This document shows positions 45,044 to 55,964 of a stretch of 64,000 bases of DNA, one piece after another (within the stretch, counting starts at the first letter, position 1; the number at the start of each line of letters is the position of its first letter). This DNA is from Ephemerocybe angulata. Lineage: Eukaryota > Basidiomycota > Agaricomycetes > Agaricales > Psathyrellaceae. The notes under the pieces are model-generated. The model worked only from the letters and a program-made list of their open reading frames with translations. It made no database searches and had not been told where the DNA came from. The stretch spans positions 248,001 to 312,000 of the forward strand of contig JAACJK010000168.1 of the NCBI GenBank assembly GCA_013368325.1, in the 5' to 3' direction. The translations under genes were made by a program, and so were the position numbers.

Positions 45044-47014
45044 CCACCGGAATGGGAATAATCTGGGATACAAATGTCAACCTCCGGGTAAGCAACTTAT
45101 CATTGGACAGTCCGCTGATAAGTTGAACGTGAGGTCAGAAAGGCGGGCAAGCCAGAGATCAGATTAGATCCTTTGATGGGATCATATCGAGGTCGCCAGG
45201 GAAATGCAATTTGCAATTCCTGCTTCCTCCCACCACCTCCTGAGTCCTCAAAGACACTTCCTCAGCAAGATCATTCTCCCACAGGCTTCGTCTGTATGAG
45301 TTGAAAGAAGAATAGGGAAGCCAATAGGACGCGCCGAGACATTGTTCAGGCTTTGGTGAGTTATACCGTATGCTGCGATGCCCTTCGCTACCCATTGTCG
45401 CTCTGCATCTCCCTCGACTCACCGCTCTGCGGTTATGCCTGGCTTCGCATCCAACACACCCGCTCCTTATCGTTCCGTCCACAGATGTGAGCCCTCCTCT
45501 GCGCTGTGAAGCGCTTGGTCTTCTCCTGTTAACTATGCGAAGAGGGACTTTCTAAAGTCTGTGTGGCGGGGCCTGGACGATTATCGGGAAGATTCATGCT
45601 CTGAGCGCCTCGTCCTCAACACAAGCGCATCTGTTCGACTCGACTGGGCCCACCCACCCCTCCGCTTCCGTCTGCCCGGTCATCCCTCACTCCTCATACA
45701 CCGCCTCCCACCGCAGGTGCGAAACCAGGATCTCCATGCGACTCTCTTTCACTATGGACATCTAGCAACGGCATTCCTCAAATCCGCACTATACCCCCTA
45801 AGTCGCGAACCGCGATCGTCTCACCATTGTCAGGTCGTTCTAGGATGACTGAGGGATGTGTCGCGATATCCGTCTGCGTCCTTGCTCTTCCGTTGCGTCG
45901 CCAACAATATTCCTCTGCACCAGGCTTCCTTGTGATGCCGTGCCTGGCCTTGCACGCGCGCATAGTGCTAGGACCGACCGACATCCATTTGTACACGTAT
46001 ACATCTATTGGTCGCCGTGCACTCCCACCTCCCTCCCCGAGGCTTTACCTCGGTTTGAACGCGTTTTCGTTCCTGTCTCAGCCACCCACACTTCGCTTGT
46101 CAGCACTTCTGCGGCTTCTGCGTTGCGCCTTGTCAGCACAGCCCTCCTTCATTCTCGGACGTTCACCACTCCTCTCATCCGCTATTTACCGTTCAGCTCT
46201 CGGCGCGCCGTTTCCCGCAACCGGTACGTGGGTGGGTTGGTGAGGGGTAGACGTACATCGGAGTCACATGTCTCTGGCGGAGGAGCGGGTGAGGCATACT
46301 TCGCGCTGCGCGGGCCTAAGGGATAATTAGATCCAACGTGCACTTTCTCTCCTAACGCTCATCATTCAGTTGAAAAGATCTCACTGTCAGCCTTGAGTAT
46401 GAAACTTTGAAGCATCGCCCTATGCTAAGTACATACTTGTCCTTCGTCGAGTTGAGGCAGGATACGAATCAAGCGGTTCCTGTACCCCTGTCTGCGCGGC
46501 ATCTCTCATTGTGACAGGAGCTTGGTACTCAATTTCCCCTTGCTCTCGGGCAGAACCCTCCTTTTTCCGAAAGAGGTACGACTGCCGAAGGACTATCCCT
46601 TCGACGTTCCAACTCCTCAGCTCCAGCAGCTTTTCTAGATCATTCTGTGTACCCTGAGCAAGAGATCGTGTAGTGCTGTTGGGATGGTGCGTTGGGCGGG
46701 TGCAGAAGGGACGGTTAACATGTTCGACTCAGCTTGGAGACCCAAGGTGACTTCGAACCATTTCTCTAGCTACTATACGCTCCAGCCCTGAGTCATGCAC
46801 AGACAAGTAAGTCAATTCTGGGCCACGTATATGAGAACTGCTCGATGCCAAGGGGCTACTAGTACAAGGAAGTGCAAGAATAAAACTAAGTCGGCCATGA
46901 TGCGGGTAGTTAACATATTTACAGAAAGGTGAGGTATACATACACAATCGGGTCCATCCTGAGAAGCAGGTAGAGAGATACTGTCACGGTGACGATGACC
47001 AGTGCCTACGGCCT
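45044..47014. other. Long region without a supportable gene
   Basis: Near 45155 lies the ATTAGAT...GATGGGATCA signature seen at two other places. Overlapping plus-strand frames at 45827-46326 have Ser/Leu/Arg-rich composition and no motifs. No RNA genes seen. Confidence 0.4.
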
Positions 47015-47729
47015 TCAGGCAAATTCGACTGTAGCACCATTGTTGGATGTACTGATGACATCGCTGAAATATGCCCACTCATGGCAGCGACAATATCAGT
47101 GGAAAGCTATGATCGATAGAAATTTTACATACATTGAGGAAGCCCCCATCTCCGCCACGTTCAAACTTACCGGAAGTAAACCAGTAAATGTCATACCTAG
47201 GGATATGGTTGATAAGCTAAGTTGATCATTCTTGGCATATCTCGTGAACGAAGACACGAACCTGATGGTACCTCCAATGATAAGGTCGTACTCGTGGTGA
47301 AGATGACCCCATTCGACACCCTCAGTGCCGTCGAACTTTGTGGTATGCTTCGGGTGGCAAATAACCCAGTTATACTCTGGCCAGGTCTTTTGACCCTCCT
47401 GCACAGTCTGCTGTGTGAACTTGCGGCGGCCCTGTGAGGTTTCGATTAGAACTCGGCTTGTTCGGGATCTCTGAGTAATTGCTGACCTCGTCGTCCTTGG
47501 TAAGATTGTGCATAATCGCCAGTACCGCGTTGGCTAAGGCCAACACGATTACCGCTGCTTGACGAGATTCGAGTACCTGAATCTCGCCGGGGGCGCGAGC
47601 TTGAAGCCCAGTAACTTGTGTGAGACTGGCATCGCCGTCCATACGCTCGCCCTTGAACGGGCCCGCAAACTCTGGGAGGGAGGTCTGCAGGATGAAGAGG
47701 AAGCAGAGATAAATCCCAGTAAGCTTCAT
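47015..47729 (-). CDS. Small secreted protein, 179 aa, unknown family
   Basis: Exons 47729-47487, 47431-47262, 47196-47133 and 47077-47015 sum to exactly 180 codons. A signal peptide (MKLTGIYLCFLFILQTS) is followed by a hydrophobic helix (AAVIVLALANAVLAIMHNL). The rest is aromatic-rich and polar: TWPEYNWVICHPKHTTKFDG, HLHHEYDLIIGGTIRYDIYW, then GGFLNWAYFSDVISTSNNGA at the end. The repeated Trp/Tyr and the Gly-rich turn resemble small beta-sandwich secreted proteins, but I cannot name a family. It is unrelated in sequence to the three paralogues above. Confidence 0.68.
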
Positions 47730-48094
47730 CCTATGTGAGATGTGTTGAACTATTGCTGGAAGAGTAGGGATTTGGTTGGAGAACTGAGGAAAGAGTGTCC
47801 TTCATCCAGCCTTTTTAACATGTTTGAAAATGACGTAACAGTGTGTGACGTCCGTTCAAGCTCCATAACCTGGCTGCGGGTATGGGCTTCCGACTTATCC
47901 ATCCACGAGACCGTTATGGTGAACTGCTGCCCTAAGTCGGCAATGCGATACCTATCATATCACCCCCGGCAGAACACGAGTGCATGACCTAAAGAATCTA
48001 TGTTTGCCATTGAAGTTGAGAAGACGAAGGTGAAAGATCATCACCTCCTTCTCACTTGCTTCTCCCGTACGTCTTGGTGATTAAAAGGCACGCG
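47730..48094. other. Intergenic region; nothing recognised
   Basis: Contains the upstream region of the secreted-protein gene and the downstream flank of the disrupted gene that ends at 48095. Confidence 0.4.
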
Positions 48095-48400
48095 CTACGT
48101 AACAAGAGCTTCACCAGCGGGAGGCTGCACATATTCCGCTTGTGGAGAGAAATACTCAAGGACAATCTCCTTGGGAAAATCATACCTTGCGGGTGAATGA
48201 ACGGTATTGCCATTCTCATTTTCCAACTGTTTGCTCGCCCAGTAGTCACACGACAAGGAAAGAAGCTTGGACAAATCATATCCCGATGTCTTCTAACTGT
48301 TCTGATTTAAACTTCTGACACTCAAGAAGGAGGAAAGGAGATCCTTACACCCAACCTACTGACTGGTAAATTGATTCCCACTCAATCTCTTCCGGCGAGT

Positions 48401-48405
48401 ATGTC
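48401..48405. repeat. Target-site duplication of the Gypsy element (ATGTC), left copy
   Basis: ATGTC directly precedes the 5' LTR and directly follows the 3' LTR at 55189-55193. Five bases is the normal Ty3/Gypsy length. Confidence 0.93.
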
Positions 48406-48955
48406 TGTCGTGAACACCGGTCAGCCTACCTATTTTCTCTTCTTTTCCTTTCATTTCTTCCTTTACTATTCATTCGTGCACATTCCTGCACACTCTTGCA
48501 CACCTTTGCACACCCTTGCACACCTTCACACTGCCTTCGCTCTTCTGAGCCTTCCCCTCACTTCATGCACAGCACGTTCATGCTTCTTATTCTCGTGCAC
48601 AGCACGTTCACACCTTGTTCGCACCTTTGTTCTCAGGGGCACTGCCCGCACGCTGCCTTTTAGTCATATCGACTCATATGGACTCTATTGTTCTTTGGAT
48701 CATTCTATTGTTCTATTTTCGTTCGAGATCATCTGGACATATATATACTCATAGCTACTCGTTCATTATTCCCCACTTGATCTCTTTGACTATACAGGTA
48801 CATAGTCGCTTTGCTCCTACTTCCTGTATCTTATTTACCTTTGACTATACAGCTCTTGTATCTGCATCGCTGCTCGTCGCTCGTCCGACCTCTGCTCCTC
48901 TGCTCTCTGCTCTCTGCTCGTCGCTCGTCCGACATCAGCCGGCGTCTTCGCCACA
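48406..48955 (+). repeat. Gypsy 5' LTR
   Basis: 550 bp, TGTCGTGAACACC...CTTCGCCACA. It carries a small array of CTTGCACACC-like units (about 48477-48530) and two copies of GTGCACAGCACGTTCA. The leader 48956-49403 follows, with the primer-binding site presumably at its start. Confidence 0.95.
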
Positions 48956-49403
48956 TTAGATCAAGTCCTCCCAACTGCGCCGACGTCCATCGTCCTCGCA
49001 GCCCCTGCTAGCCGGCACCATCGCGCCCACCCGTTCCCCCTCACCTGCAACCTCTGACGGCTCTGAACCGGACAGCTGTGCACCGTACCTTCACGGCCTA
49101 CAGATCGACTCCGCCTACCTCCGATCCACCACTGATCCAGTCTGGTCCTCAGTCTACTGGTACATCGACCGGGACGGCGCAACTGTCTACACCGACTGCG
49201 CAGAACAGCCCTGCCCCCACGCTAAGGAAACCCAGGATTCTATCCCAGGCTTCTACCTCTCTGGCCTTCGTGGAGAACTAGTCCTACCACTAGTCCCACA
49301 GTACCTGCACCCTACCAGCCCGCCTAGTCGCGTCCCACCCCCATCATCACCACCGCCGCCGTACTCTCCAAAGCTCCCTGACTACCCAAGTCCACCTCCT
49401 ACC

Positions 49404-50687
49404 ATGTCTGACAACGCGCGTCTCGAAGCCCTCTTCACGAGGCTCATAGAAGCCCAGACGAAGACCAACGAGCAGCTGACCGAACTGGCCGCAGCTCAAA
49501 CCCAAGCAACCCAGACTGCCCCTGCACCTGCGCCTCCTCCTGTCCACTCCACCACCCAGGTTGGGGCTGTCAACGTGTCCACCGGTTCCAGTATGGCTCG
49601 CCCGGAGCCTTTCAAGGGAGGTTCCGCCGACGCCCGGCGATTCCTCCAGTACTACACCATGTGGGCCCGATCGAAGGAAGCTCCCCTCAACAAGCTCAAC
49701 ACTACCACCGGCTTCCACGAGATCGCTCCCGAGCAGTGGATCATCCATGCCCTCTCGCTCCTGCAGGGGGAAGCCGCGATATGGGCCGTCCGCTACCTCC
49801 AAGACATCGAGGCCCATGCCACCACCCAAGCCGCCGCTGCAGCCGCTACCGCAGCCAGCCAGACCGCTGTCCCCGTCACCCCTTTCCCCTTCGGCGGATC
49901 GTGGGACGAGTTCGTCAAGGCCTTCAAGGCCCGCTTCATGGCCTCGGACGACAACGCCGAAGCCCAGAGGGAACTCGAGTCCATCACCCAGGGCAACAAG
50001 ACGGTTGCGCAGTACGCAGCGCGCTTCCAGGAGGTCTCCGGACGCACGGACTACTCCGAGTCGGACCTTGGCCATCGCTTCAAGCAGGGCCTCTCCAAGG
50101 ACGCCCGTGCCTGGTTGACCATGGCCTCCTTCGCCAAAGCACCCGCCACCTTCGAGGAGCTGGTCCAGCTCGCCGTCAAGGTTGACTTCCACATGCGTGA
50201 CAGCATGGCAGAAGGCCCTCGTACCAAGGGTTCCACTGCCTACTCCCCTCCCACTGCCGCTCGCGACCCCTACGCCATGGATGTCGACGCTAGTCGAAGC
50301 TCGACGGCTCGCACCCGTGAAGACTTCACCAAGCTCATGCGAGGTCGCTGCTACGGGTGTGGCTCCAAGGCCCACCTGAAGTCGGCAGGAGGACACGAGG
50401 CCACCAAGTGTGGATACTGCGCCCGCATCGGGCACATCGAGGCCGTCTGCCAGGACAAGTACCTAGGCAACGAGAAAGGCCGAGGAGCCCGACGCTCCCA
50501 GAAGGCAGCTGCCACGACCAGCGACACCCCCTTCACCCTCTTCCCAGGCGAGACCTCTGCCCCCAACGTCTCATCCCCTGCCCCTTCGACGACGCCCGAG
50601 GACCCTAGGTTTGCACGCCTAGAGGCTGCCCTCGCCGAGCAGAACCGTCTCTTTGGGCTCCTCGCCAACGACAAGCCGGGTTTTTGA
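49404..50687 (+). CDS. Gypsy Gag polyprotein, 427 aa
   Basis: Structural protein of the retrotransposon particle. An N-terminal coiled coil (LEALFTRLIEAQTKTNEQL) precedes the retrotransposon gag core (RPEPFKGGSADARRFLQYY, QWIIHALSLLQGEAAIWAV, YAARFQEVSGRTDY). Toward the C-terminus lie Cys/His clusters CYGCGSKAHLKSAGGHEATK and CGYCARIGHIEAVC, which look like a degenerate and a near-standard zinc knuckle. The stop codon TGA at 50685-50687 overlaps the first pol codon and follows GGGTTTT directly. Confidence 0.92.
   Translation: MSDNARLEALFTRLIEAQTKTNEQLTELAAAQTQATQTAPAPAPPPVHSTTQVGAVNVSTGSSMARPEPFKGGSADARRFLQYYTMWARSKEAPLNKLNTTTGFHEIAPEQWIIHALSLLQGEAAIWAVRYLQDIEAHATTQAAAAAATAASQTAVPVTPFPFGGSWDEFVKAFKARFMASDDNAEAQRELESITQGNKTVAQYAARFQEVSGRTDYSESDLGHRFKQGLSKDARAWLTMASFAKAPATFEELVQLAVKVDFHMRDSMAEGPRTKGSTAYSPPTAARDPYAMDVDASRSSTARTREDFTKLMRGRCYGCGSKAHLKSAGGHEATKCGYCARIGHIEAVCQDKYLGNEKGRGARRSQKAAATTSDTPFTLFPGETSAPNVSSPAPSTTPEDPRFARLEAALAEQNRLFGLLANDKPGF
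50676..50687 (+). promoter_or_regulatory. Probable -1 ribosomal frameshift site between gag and pol
   Basis: In the gag frame the sequence reads G GGT TTT followed by the TGA stop. This is an X XXY YYZ slippery heptamer. Slipping back one base continues as TTG AAG CGG into pol, whose frame is -1 to gag and begins exactly there. No separate ATG for pol lies near. The downstream GCGGGTGC...GCACGCGT could form a stimulating stem, but that is unverified. Confidence 0.7.
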
Positions 50688-53600
50688 AGCGGGTGCCCGT
50701 CCGTGCTGCCGCACGCGTACCCATCGCTATGTGTTCCACCTCCTCCTACGACTCCATCTCATCATGTACTATTAGTTCTATTCGTGAAATCGATCCCACT
50801 TCAGACCATTTCCGAGTACGAACGACATTGAGAGGTCGCAACAGGAGCACTAGCTCAGCAGCCATGATAGATTGTGGGGCGACCGCCCTCTTTCTTGACC
50901 ACCCCTTTGTCCTAAAGCATCACATCACAACCTTCCCGCTCCATCACCCCATCCTCCTTCGCAACATTGATGGCTCCCCTAACACCGCCGGGGACATCAC
51001 TCACTTCGCACGTCTTCACCTCACGGTTGGACCCCACAACCGCTGGACGGACTTTCTTGTCACCGACCTAGGAGGCGAGAATATCATCCTGGGACTCCCC
51101 TGGCTTCGCCAGGTTAACCCAGAGATTGACTGGACAAAGGGTATTGTGCGCATCAACCCCCGAGCCACCATCGAGGACGTTCCTGAGGACCCGAACCCGA
51201 GCTACGCTCTGGGGGAACCGTCCAACGGATCTGTCCTGGAAGAGATCTATGCCTCGAGCGCACCCCTGGACCCCATCGCATCCGTTCCAGAGCTCCTATC
51301 CTCACGCCGTCATCCCCGCGCCTCGGTAGAGGAGGTGCCGGAGGAAAGACATCCGTGTTTGGACTTAGGGGAACCCTCTGACGGAGCGATTCTGGAAGAG
51401 ATCTACGCCTCTTGGCCCACACTCCCCAGCTCTCCAACTCCTGAACCTGCCCCACCGTCGTCGCCCTCTCCTGTGGAAGAGAAGCCCGAAACCCCCTTCT
51501 GCCGAATCCGTGCTAACCGAACTACTCGACGCCGCTGGCTTCGAGCCGGTATCATCGAGCGCACGGATGAGGAACTGTGGTGTTCAGCTGGCTTCACGTA
51601 CTCCCAGAAGATCGCTGAGGACGCGAAGAAAGGTAAACCGGAGAGAACCCTCGATGAGATCATCCCCGCCCACTACCGAGAACACGCCGCCGTCTTTTCT
51701 GAACAAGAGTCTACTCGCCTGCCAAGCCACAAGGACTGGGATCACGCCATCGAGCTCACACCTGGTGCCCCAGCCAACATCCGCACCAAGATCTACCCCA
51801 TGTCCCTAGACGAACAGGCCGTACTCGATACGTTCCTCCAGGAGAATCTTGCCAAAGGATACATCCAGCCCTCTAAGTCGCCCATCTCCTCCCCGGTCTT
51901 CTTCATCAAGAAGAAGGACGGAACACTCCGCTTCATCCAGGACTATCGCCGTCTCAATGAGTACACCATCAAGAACCGCTACCCGCTCCCTCTCGTTGCC
52001 GATATCATCAGCCGTCTCCGAGGTGCCAAGTACTTCACCAAGTTTGACGTCCGCTGGGGATACAACAACGTCCGCATAAAGGAGGGAGATGAATGGAAAG
52101 CTGCGTTCGCCACCAGTCGAGGCCTCTTTGAACCCAAAGTCATGTTTTTCGGTCTAACCAACTCACCTGCCACGTTCCAGGGCCTCATGAACTCGATCTT
52201 CTCAGATCTGGTCGCCTCTGGCAAAGTGGCGGTCTACCTCGACGACATCCTCATCTTTACCATGGACCTGGAAGAACACCGCCGCATCACCCACGAAGTC
52301 CTTCGTCGCTTGCGACAGCACGACCTCTACCTGCGTCCTGAGAAGTGTGAGTTCGAGAAGGAGGAGATCGAGTATCTGGGCATGGTTATCCGAGAGGGAG
52401 AGGTGAGCATGGACCCTGCCAAGGTCCAAGCCGTCCGTGGCTGGCCCGTACCGCGCAACGTCCGTGAAGTCCGAGGATTCCTGGGCTTTGCCAACTTCTA
52501 CCGCTGCTTCATCAAGGACTTCTCCAAGGTCGCCCGCCCCCTCCATGACCTCACCAAGAAGAACACCCTGTTCGAATGGACTGACGAGCGTCAGCAAGCT
52601 TTCGAAACCCTCCGTGACGCCTTCATCTCGGCCCCTGTCCTCGCCCTCTGGGATCCTGACCGCCCTACTCGCATCGAAGTCGACGCCTCTGGCTTTGCCA
52701 CCGGAGGTGCCCTTCTTCAGCAAGCCGCTGATGGCGCCTGGCATCCTGTCGCCTTCCGATCAGCGTCTATGGACCCAGCTCAGCGAAACTACGAGATCTA
52801 TGACCGGGAGATGCTAGCCATCATCGAAGCCCTCAAAGATTGGCGCCCGTTCCTGGAAGGTCTCCCTGACACCTTCGGGATCGTAACCGATCATGCTAAC
52901 CTGAAGTACTGGCGCACTGCCCAAGATCTGGCACGACGACAGGCGAGATGGGCGCTGTACCTCTCGCGCTTCGACTTCCGTCTCGAACACCGCCCAGGTG
53001 CCGCTAACACCCAAGCTGACCCCCTCTCGCGCATGCCCCACCATCACGTCTCAGACTCTGACGACAACACCCAGCGCACTGTCCTCCGCCCTGAACACTT
53101 CGCCAAACTCGCAGCTGCTTCCCAGTTCACCAACCCCCTAGAAGACCGAATTCGTCGTGCGAGTGCACGCGAATCTGTGGTCTTGGGAGGGCTAGAGAAG
53201 CTGCGCAAGTTTGGACCCCAGAAACTCGTCAACGGGTTGACAGAGTGGACAGAGGAGAACGGGTTAGTACGGTTCAGAGGCAAGGTATACGTCCCAGCAG
53301 ACGATGAGCTCCGGCGAGAGGTGGTGAAGCAGTGCCACGATGACCCCACTTCAGGCCATCCCGGGAACCATGCAACCCTCGAACGGGTCGAGCGGTTGTA
53401 CTGGTGGCCCACGATGCGCGCTTTTGTGAAGAAGTACGTCGAAGGCTGTGATCTCTGTGCTCGACGCAAGCATGCCCAACACCCTCGTGCCCTCACCCAG
53501 CCCATGGACGTCCCTGAAGGCCCTTGGGAGGCTGTTGGAGTTGACCTCATCACACAGCTACCACCTGCCCACGGTTTCGACGCAGTCATCGTCTTCACCG

Positions 53601-54604
53601 ACTTCTTCACCAAGCAGATCCATGCACTCCCCTGTTCCTCCACCATCTCGACTGAAGGAGTCGTCGACATCTACTACCGAGAGATCTTCCGCCTCCATGG
53701 TTTGCCCCTTCGTTTCATCAGCGACCGAGGGCCCCAGTTCGCCTCCAACGTCATGCGCACCCTCCTCCAACGTCTCGGGATTGGATCCAACCTCACAACA
53801 GCATACCACCCTCAGGCCAATGGCCAGACCGAGCGTGCAAACCAGGAGGTCGAGAAGCACCTTCGCTTCTACGTCAGTCGACGACAAGACGATTGGGACC
53901 AACACCTCCCCATGGCCGAGTTCGTCATCAACTCACGCATTCACTCTGCTCACAATCGCTCCCCCTTCGAGGTCATCTACGGCTACTCCCCTCACTTCAA
54001 CATTCCCATCGGCGCTACCACTGGCGTCCGTGGTGTCGATGAGCGCATTCAGGACCTCCTAGACACCCGAAAGGATGTTGAAGCAGCCTTACGAATGGAG
54101 AAAGCCCGCCAGAAGACGACCTTTGAAGCTGGGAAACGGACAGCACACACCTTCGCCGTGGACGACTACGTCTGGCTCAGCGCCAAAAACATCAACATCA
54201 AGGTGCCCACTCGAAAGCTTGGGGACTTCCAGCTCGGCCCCTACAAGGTCATTGAGAAGATCGGCGACCTTGACTACCGTCTCGCACTCCCTCAGTCTCT
54301 ATCCCGCCTCCATCCTGTCTTCCACGTCGACAAGCTTAGTCCCTGGAAAGGGAACGACACCAACGGCATCCTACCTCTCCCACCAGAGCCTGTTGAACTC
54401 GAGGACGGGACAGAGTTTGAAGTTCAGGATGTGCTGGACAGTAGGGAGGTAAAGCGTGGACGAAAGCGCTGGGTTGAATACCTCATTAGCTGGAAGGGCT
54501 ACAACGACAGCGAGAACTCTTGGGAACCCCTTGCCAACCTTGGGAATGCAGCTGAAGCCGTCGCGGAGTTCCACCTTCGACACCCCACGGCACCCCGACC
54601 ATAG
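50684..54604 (+). CDS. Gypsy Pol polyprotein with C-terminal chromodomain, about 1306 aa
   Basis: Domains in order: aspartic protease (MIDCGATALFLD near residue 61; note Cys where DSG or DTG is usual); reverse transcriptase (FIQDYRRLNEYTIKNRYPLP, YLDDILIF near 517); RNase H (IEVDASGFATGGALLQ near 664). Then come the integrase zinc finger (HPGNH...CDLCARRKH, about 890-925) and integrase core (VGVDLITQLP near 952, FISDRGPQF near 1010). A chromodomain closes the protein (FEVQDVLDSREVKRGRKRW, YLISWKGYNDSENSWEP, about 1242-1302). The chromodomain should target integration to modified chromatin. No stops interrupt it. Expression depends on the frameshift at its start. Confidence 0.95.
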   Translation: MKRVPVRAAARVPIAMCSTSSYDSISSCTISSIREIDPTSDHFRVRTTLRGRNRSTSSAAMIDCGATALFLDHPFVLKHHITTFPLHHPILLRNIDGSPNTAGDITHFARLHLTVGPHNRWTDFLVTDLGGENIILGLPWLRQVNPEIDWTKGIVRINPRATIEDVPEDPNPSYALGEPSNGSVLEEIYASSAPLDPIASVPELLSSRRHPRASVEEVPEERHPCLDLGEPSDGAILEEIYASWPTLPSSPTPEPAPPSSPSPVEEKPETPFCRIRANRTTRRRWLRAGIIERTDEELWCSAGFTYSQKIAEDAKKGKPERTLDEIIPAHYREHAAVFSEQESTRLPSHKDWDHAIELTPGAPANIRTKIYPMSLDEQAVLDTFLQENLAKGYIQPSKSPISSPVFFIKKKDGTLRFIQDYRRLNEYTIKNRYPLPLVADIISRLRGAKYFTKFDVRWGYNNVRIKEGDEWKAAFATSRGLFEPKVMFFGLTNSPATFQGLMNSIFSDLVASGKVAVYLDDILIFTMDLEEHRRITHEVLRRLRQHDLYLRPEKCEFEKEEIEYLGMVIREGEVSMDPAKVQAVRGWPVPRNVREVRGFLGFANFYRCFIKDFSKVARPLHDLTKKNTLFEWTDERQQAFETLRDAFISAPVLALWDPDRPTRIEVDASGFATGGALLQQAADGAWHPVAFRSASMDPAQRNYEIYDREMLAIIEALKDWRPFLEGLPDTFGIVTDHANLKYWRTAQDLARRQARWALYLSRFDFRLEHRPGAANTQADPLSRMPHHHVSDSDDNTQRTVLRPEHFAKLAAASQFTNPLEDRIRRASARESVVLGGLEKLRKFGPQKLVNGLTEWTEENGLVRFRGKVYVPADDELRREVVKQCHDDPTSGHPGNHATLERVERLYWWPTMRAFVKKYVEGCDLCARRKHAQHPRALTQPMDVPEGPWEAVGVDLITQLPPAHGFDAVIVFTDFFTKQIHALPCSSTISTEGVVDIYYREIFRLHGLPLRFISDRGPQFASNVMRTLLQRLGIGSNLTTAYHPQANGQTERANQEVEKHLRFYVSRRQDDWDQHLPMAEFVINSRIHSAHNRSPFEVIYGYSPHFNIPIGATTGVRGVDERIQDLLDTRKDVEAALRMEKARQKTTFEAGKRTAHTFAVDDYVWLSAKNINIKVPTRKLGDFQLGPYKVIEKIGDLDYRLALPQSLSRLHPVFHVDKLSPWKGNDTNGILPLPPEPVELEDGTEFEVQDVLDSREVKRGRKRWVEYLISWKGYNDSENSWEPLANLGNAAEAVAEFHLRHPTAPRP

Positions 54605-54638
54605 TCATCGAGGACGATGAGTTCTAGGAGGGGGGTAA

Positions 54639-55188
54639 TGTCGTGAACACCGGTCAGCCTACCTATTTTCTCTTCTTTTCCTTTCATTTCTTCCTTTACT
54701 ATTCATTCGTGCACATTCCTGCACACTCTTGCACACCTTTGCACACCCTTGCACACCTTCACACTGCCTTCGCTCTTCTGAGCCTTCCCCTCACTTCATG
54801 CACAGCACGTTCATGCTTCTTATTCTCGTGCACAGCACGTTCACACCTTGTTCGCACCTTTGTTCTCAGGGGCACTGCCCGCACGCTGCCTTTTAGTCAT
54901 ATCGACTCATATGGACTCTATTGTTCTTTGGATCATTCTATTGTTCTATTTTCGTTCGAGATCATCTGGACATATATATACTCATAGCTACTCGTTCATT
55001 ATTCCCCACTTGATCTCTTTGACTATACAGGTACATAGTCGCTTTGCTCCTACTTCCTGTATCTTATTTACCTTTGACTATACAGCTCTTGTATCTGCAT
55101 CGCTGCTCGTCGCTCGTCCGACCTCTGCTCCTCTGCTCTCTGCTCTCTGCTCGTCGCTCGTCCGACATCAGCCGGCGTCTTCGCCACA
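54639..55188 (+). repeat. Gypsy 3' LTR
   Basis: Second 550-bp LTR, matching the 5' copy by eye, followed by ATGTC and the resumed coding strand of the disrupted gene. Confidence 0.95.
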
Positions 55189-55964
55189 ATGTCGAGTACC
55201 GGGGTGTGGGTTGGGGCAAACGTGCCACAGAAGTCCCATGTTGAATCATGAGGCCAACGGGAACTACTCTTTCGGCATGTGTCTCATTCGTTCGATCGCA
55301 AGTTCTTTCTGTTCGCGTATTTTCTGATGTTCGCAGGTTCTTTGTTCATGCTCGAGGTGGTGGTCATCTGTACTCCTTTCAGAGATACAATAGAGTATGC
55401 AATCTCCTGAGACACCCGATGTCGCTGGAGAGAATCCTGGGCGCACTTAATCTTTCAAACCCTATCCAAACTACAGATATTTATCGCTGAACGTTCGATG
55501 TCAAATGTGATGCTCCAGACTCCAGCGTAGGGGGGCAATAGATTCCAAGGTGTGAAATGTACTATCCGAACACGCTCTCCTCCCACCACCTTCGGGGAAT
55601 ACTGACCTACGTCAGGGTGGTTTTATGAGAGTACAGCGGGACTCAACAAAGTCACTTCTTGTTACTTTCTCGGATGTTGGGATACATATTGGTGAGTGAG
55701 ATTGTGCAGGGTGGAGAGCTTTCAGAGTGACGGACGAGTTGTTTCTCCAAATGGTGCGAGACACGTTGAGGTGGGTCTGCAGCCTGCAGCGCCTTTCCGG
55801 GCTACTCATATTTCTCCGTGTCATTCACCAAACGTAACTCCGAGCTCCGTCTTTGCAACTGCATGATCTACGCGCATTCGCCAGAATGCCGAATGGGAAC
55901 GGGATGGCTCTCGATGATATTCATCCTTCCAAGAGCTACACTACGTACTGGAGAGGTGTGGCTT

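Larger units (their letters stand above)
48406..55188 (+). mobile_element. Ty3/Gypsy chromovirus, complete (6783 bp)
   Basis: The LTRs at 48406-48955 and 54639-55188 are both 550 bp, TG...CA, and look identical. Between them are gag (49404-50687) and pol (50684-54604), both open. A G-rich tract (GGAGGGGGGTAA) precedes the 3' LTR. Pol ends in a chromodomain, which marks the chromovirus clade. Intact genes and matching LTRs indicate a recent, possibly active copy. Confidence 0.96.
48095..55249 (-). pseudogene. Unidentified gene split by the Gypsy element
   Basis: The 3' part has exons 48405-48351 and 48292-48095, with a 58-nt intron. The 5' part ends at 55194. Removing the Gypsy element and one ATGTC copy gives a continuous reading LPQPTPRYST+YSPEEIEWES, then IYQSVGW, KTSGYDLSKLLSLSCDYWA and EIVLEYFSPQAEYVQPPAGE to the stop. 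The composition and splice site look genuinely coding. A possible start is MIQHG at 55249, but exons further upstream are likely and could not be fixed. No family recognised. The split leaves both halves non-functional unless the element is spliced out. Confidence 0.55.

Noticed and set aside
49347..50435. 362-codon minus-strand open frame
   Set aside because: Antisense of gag in GC-rich sequence; gag has clear domain order.
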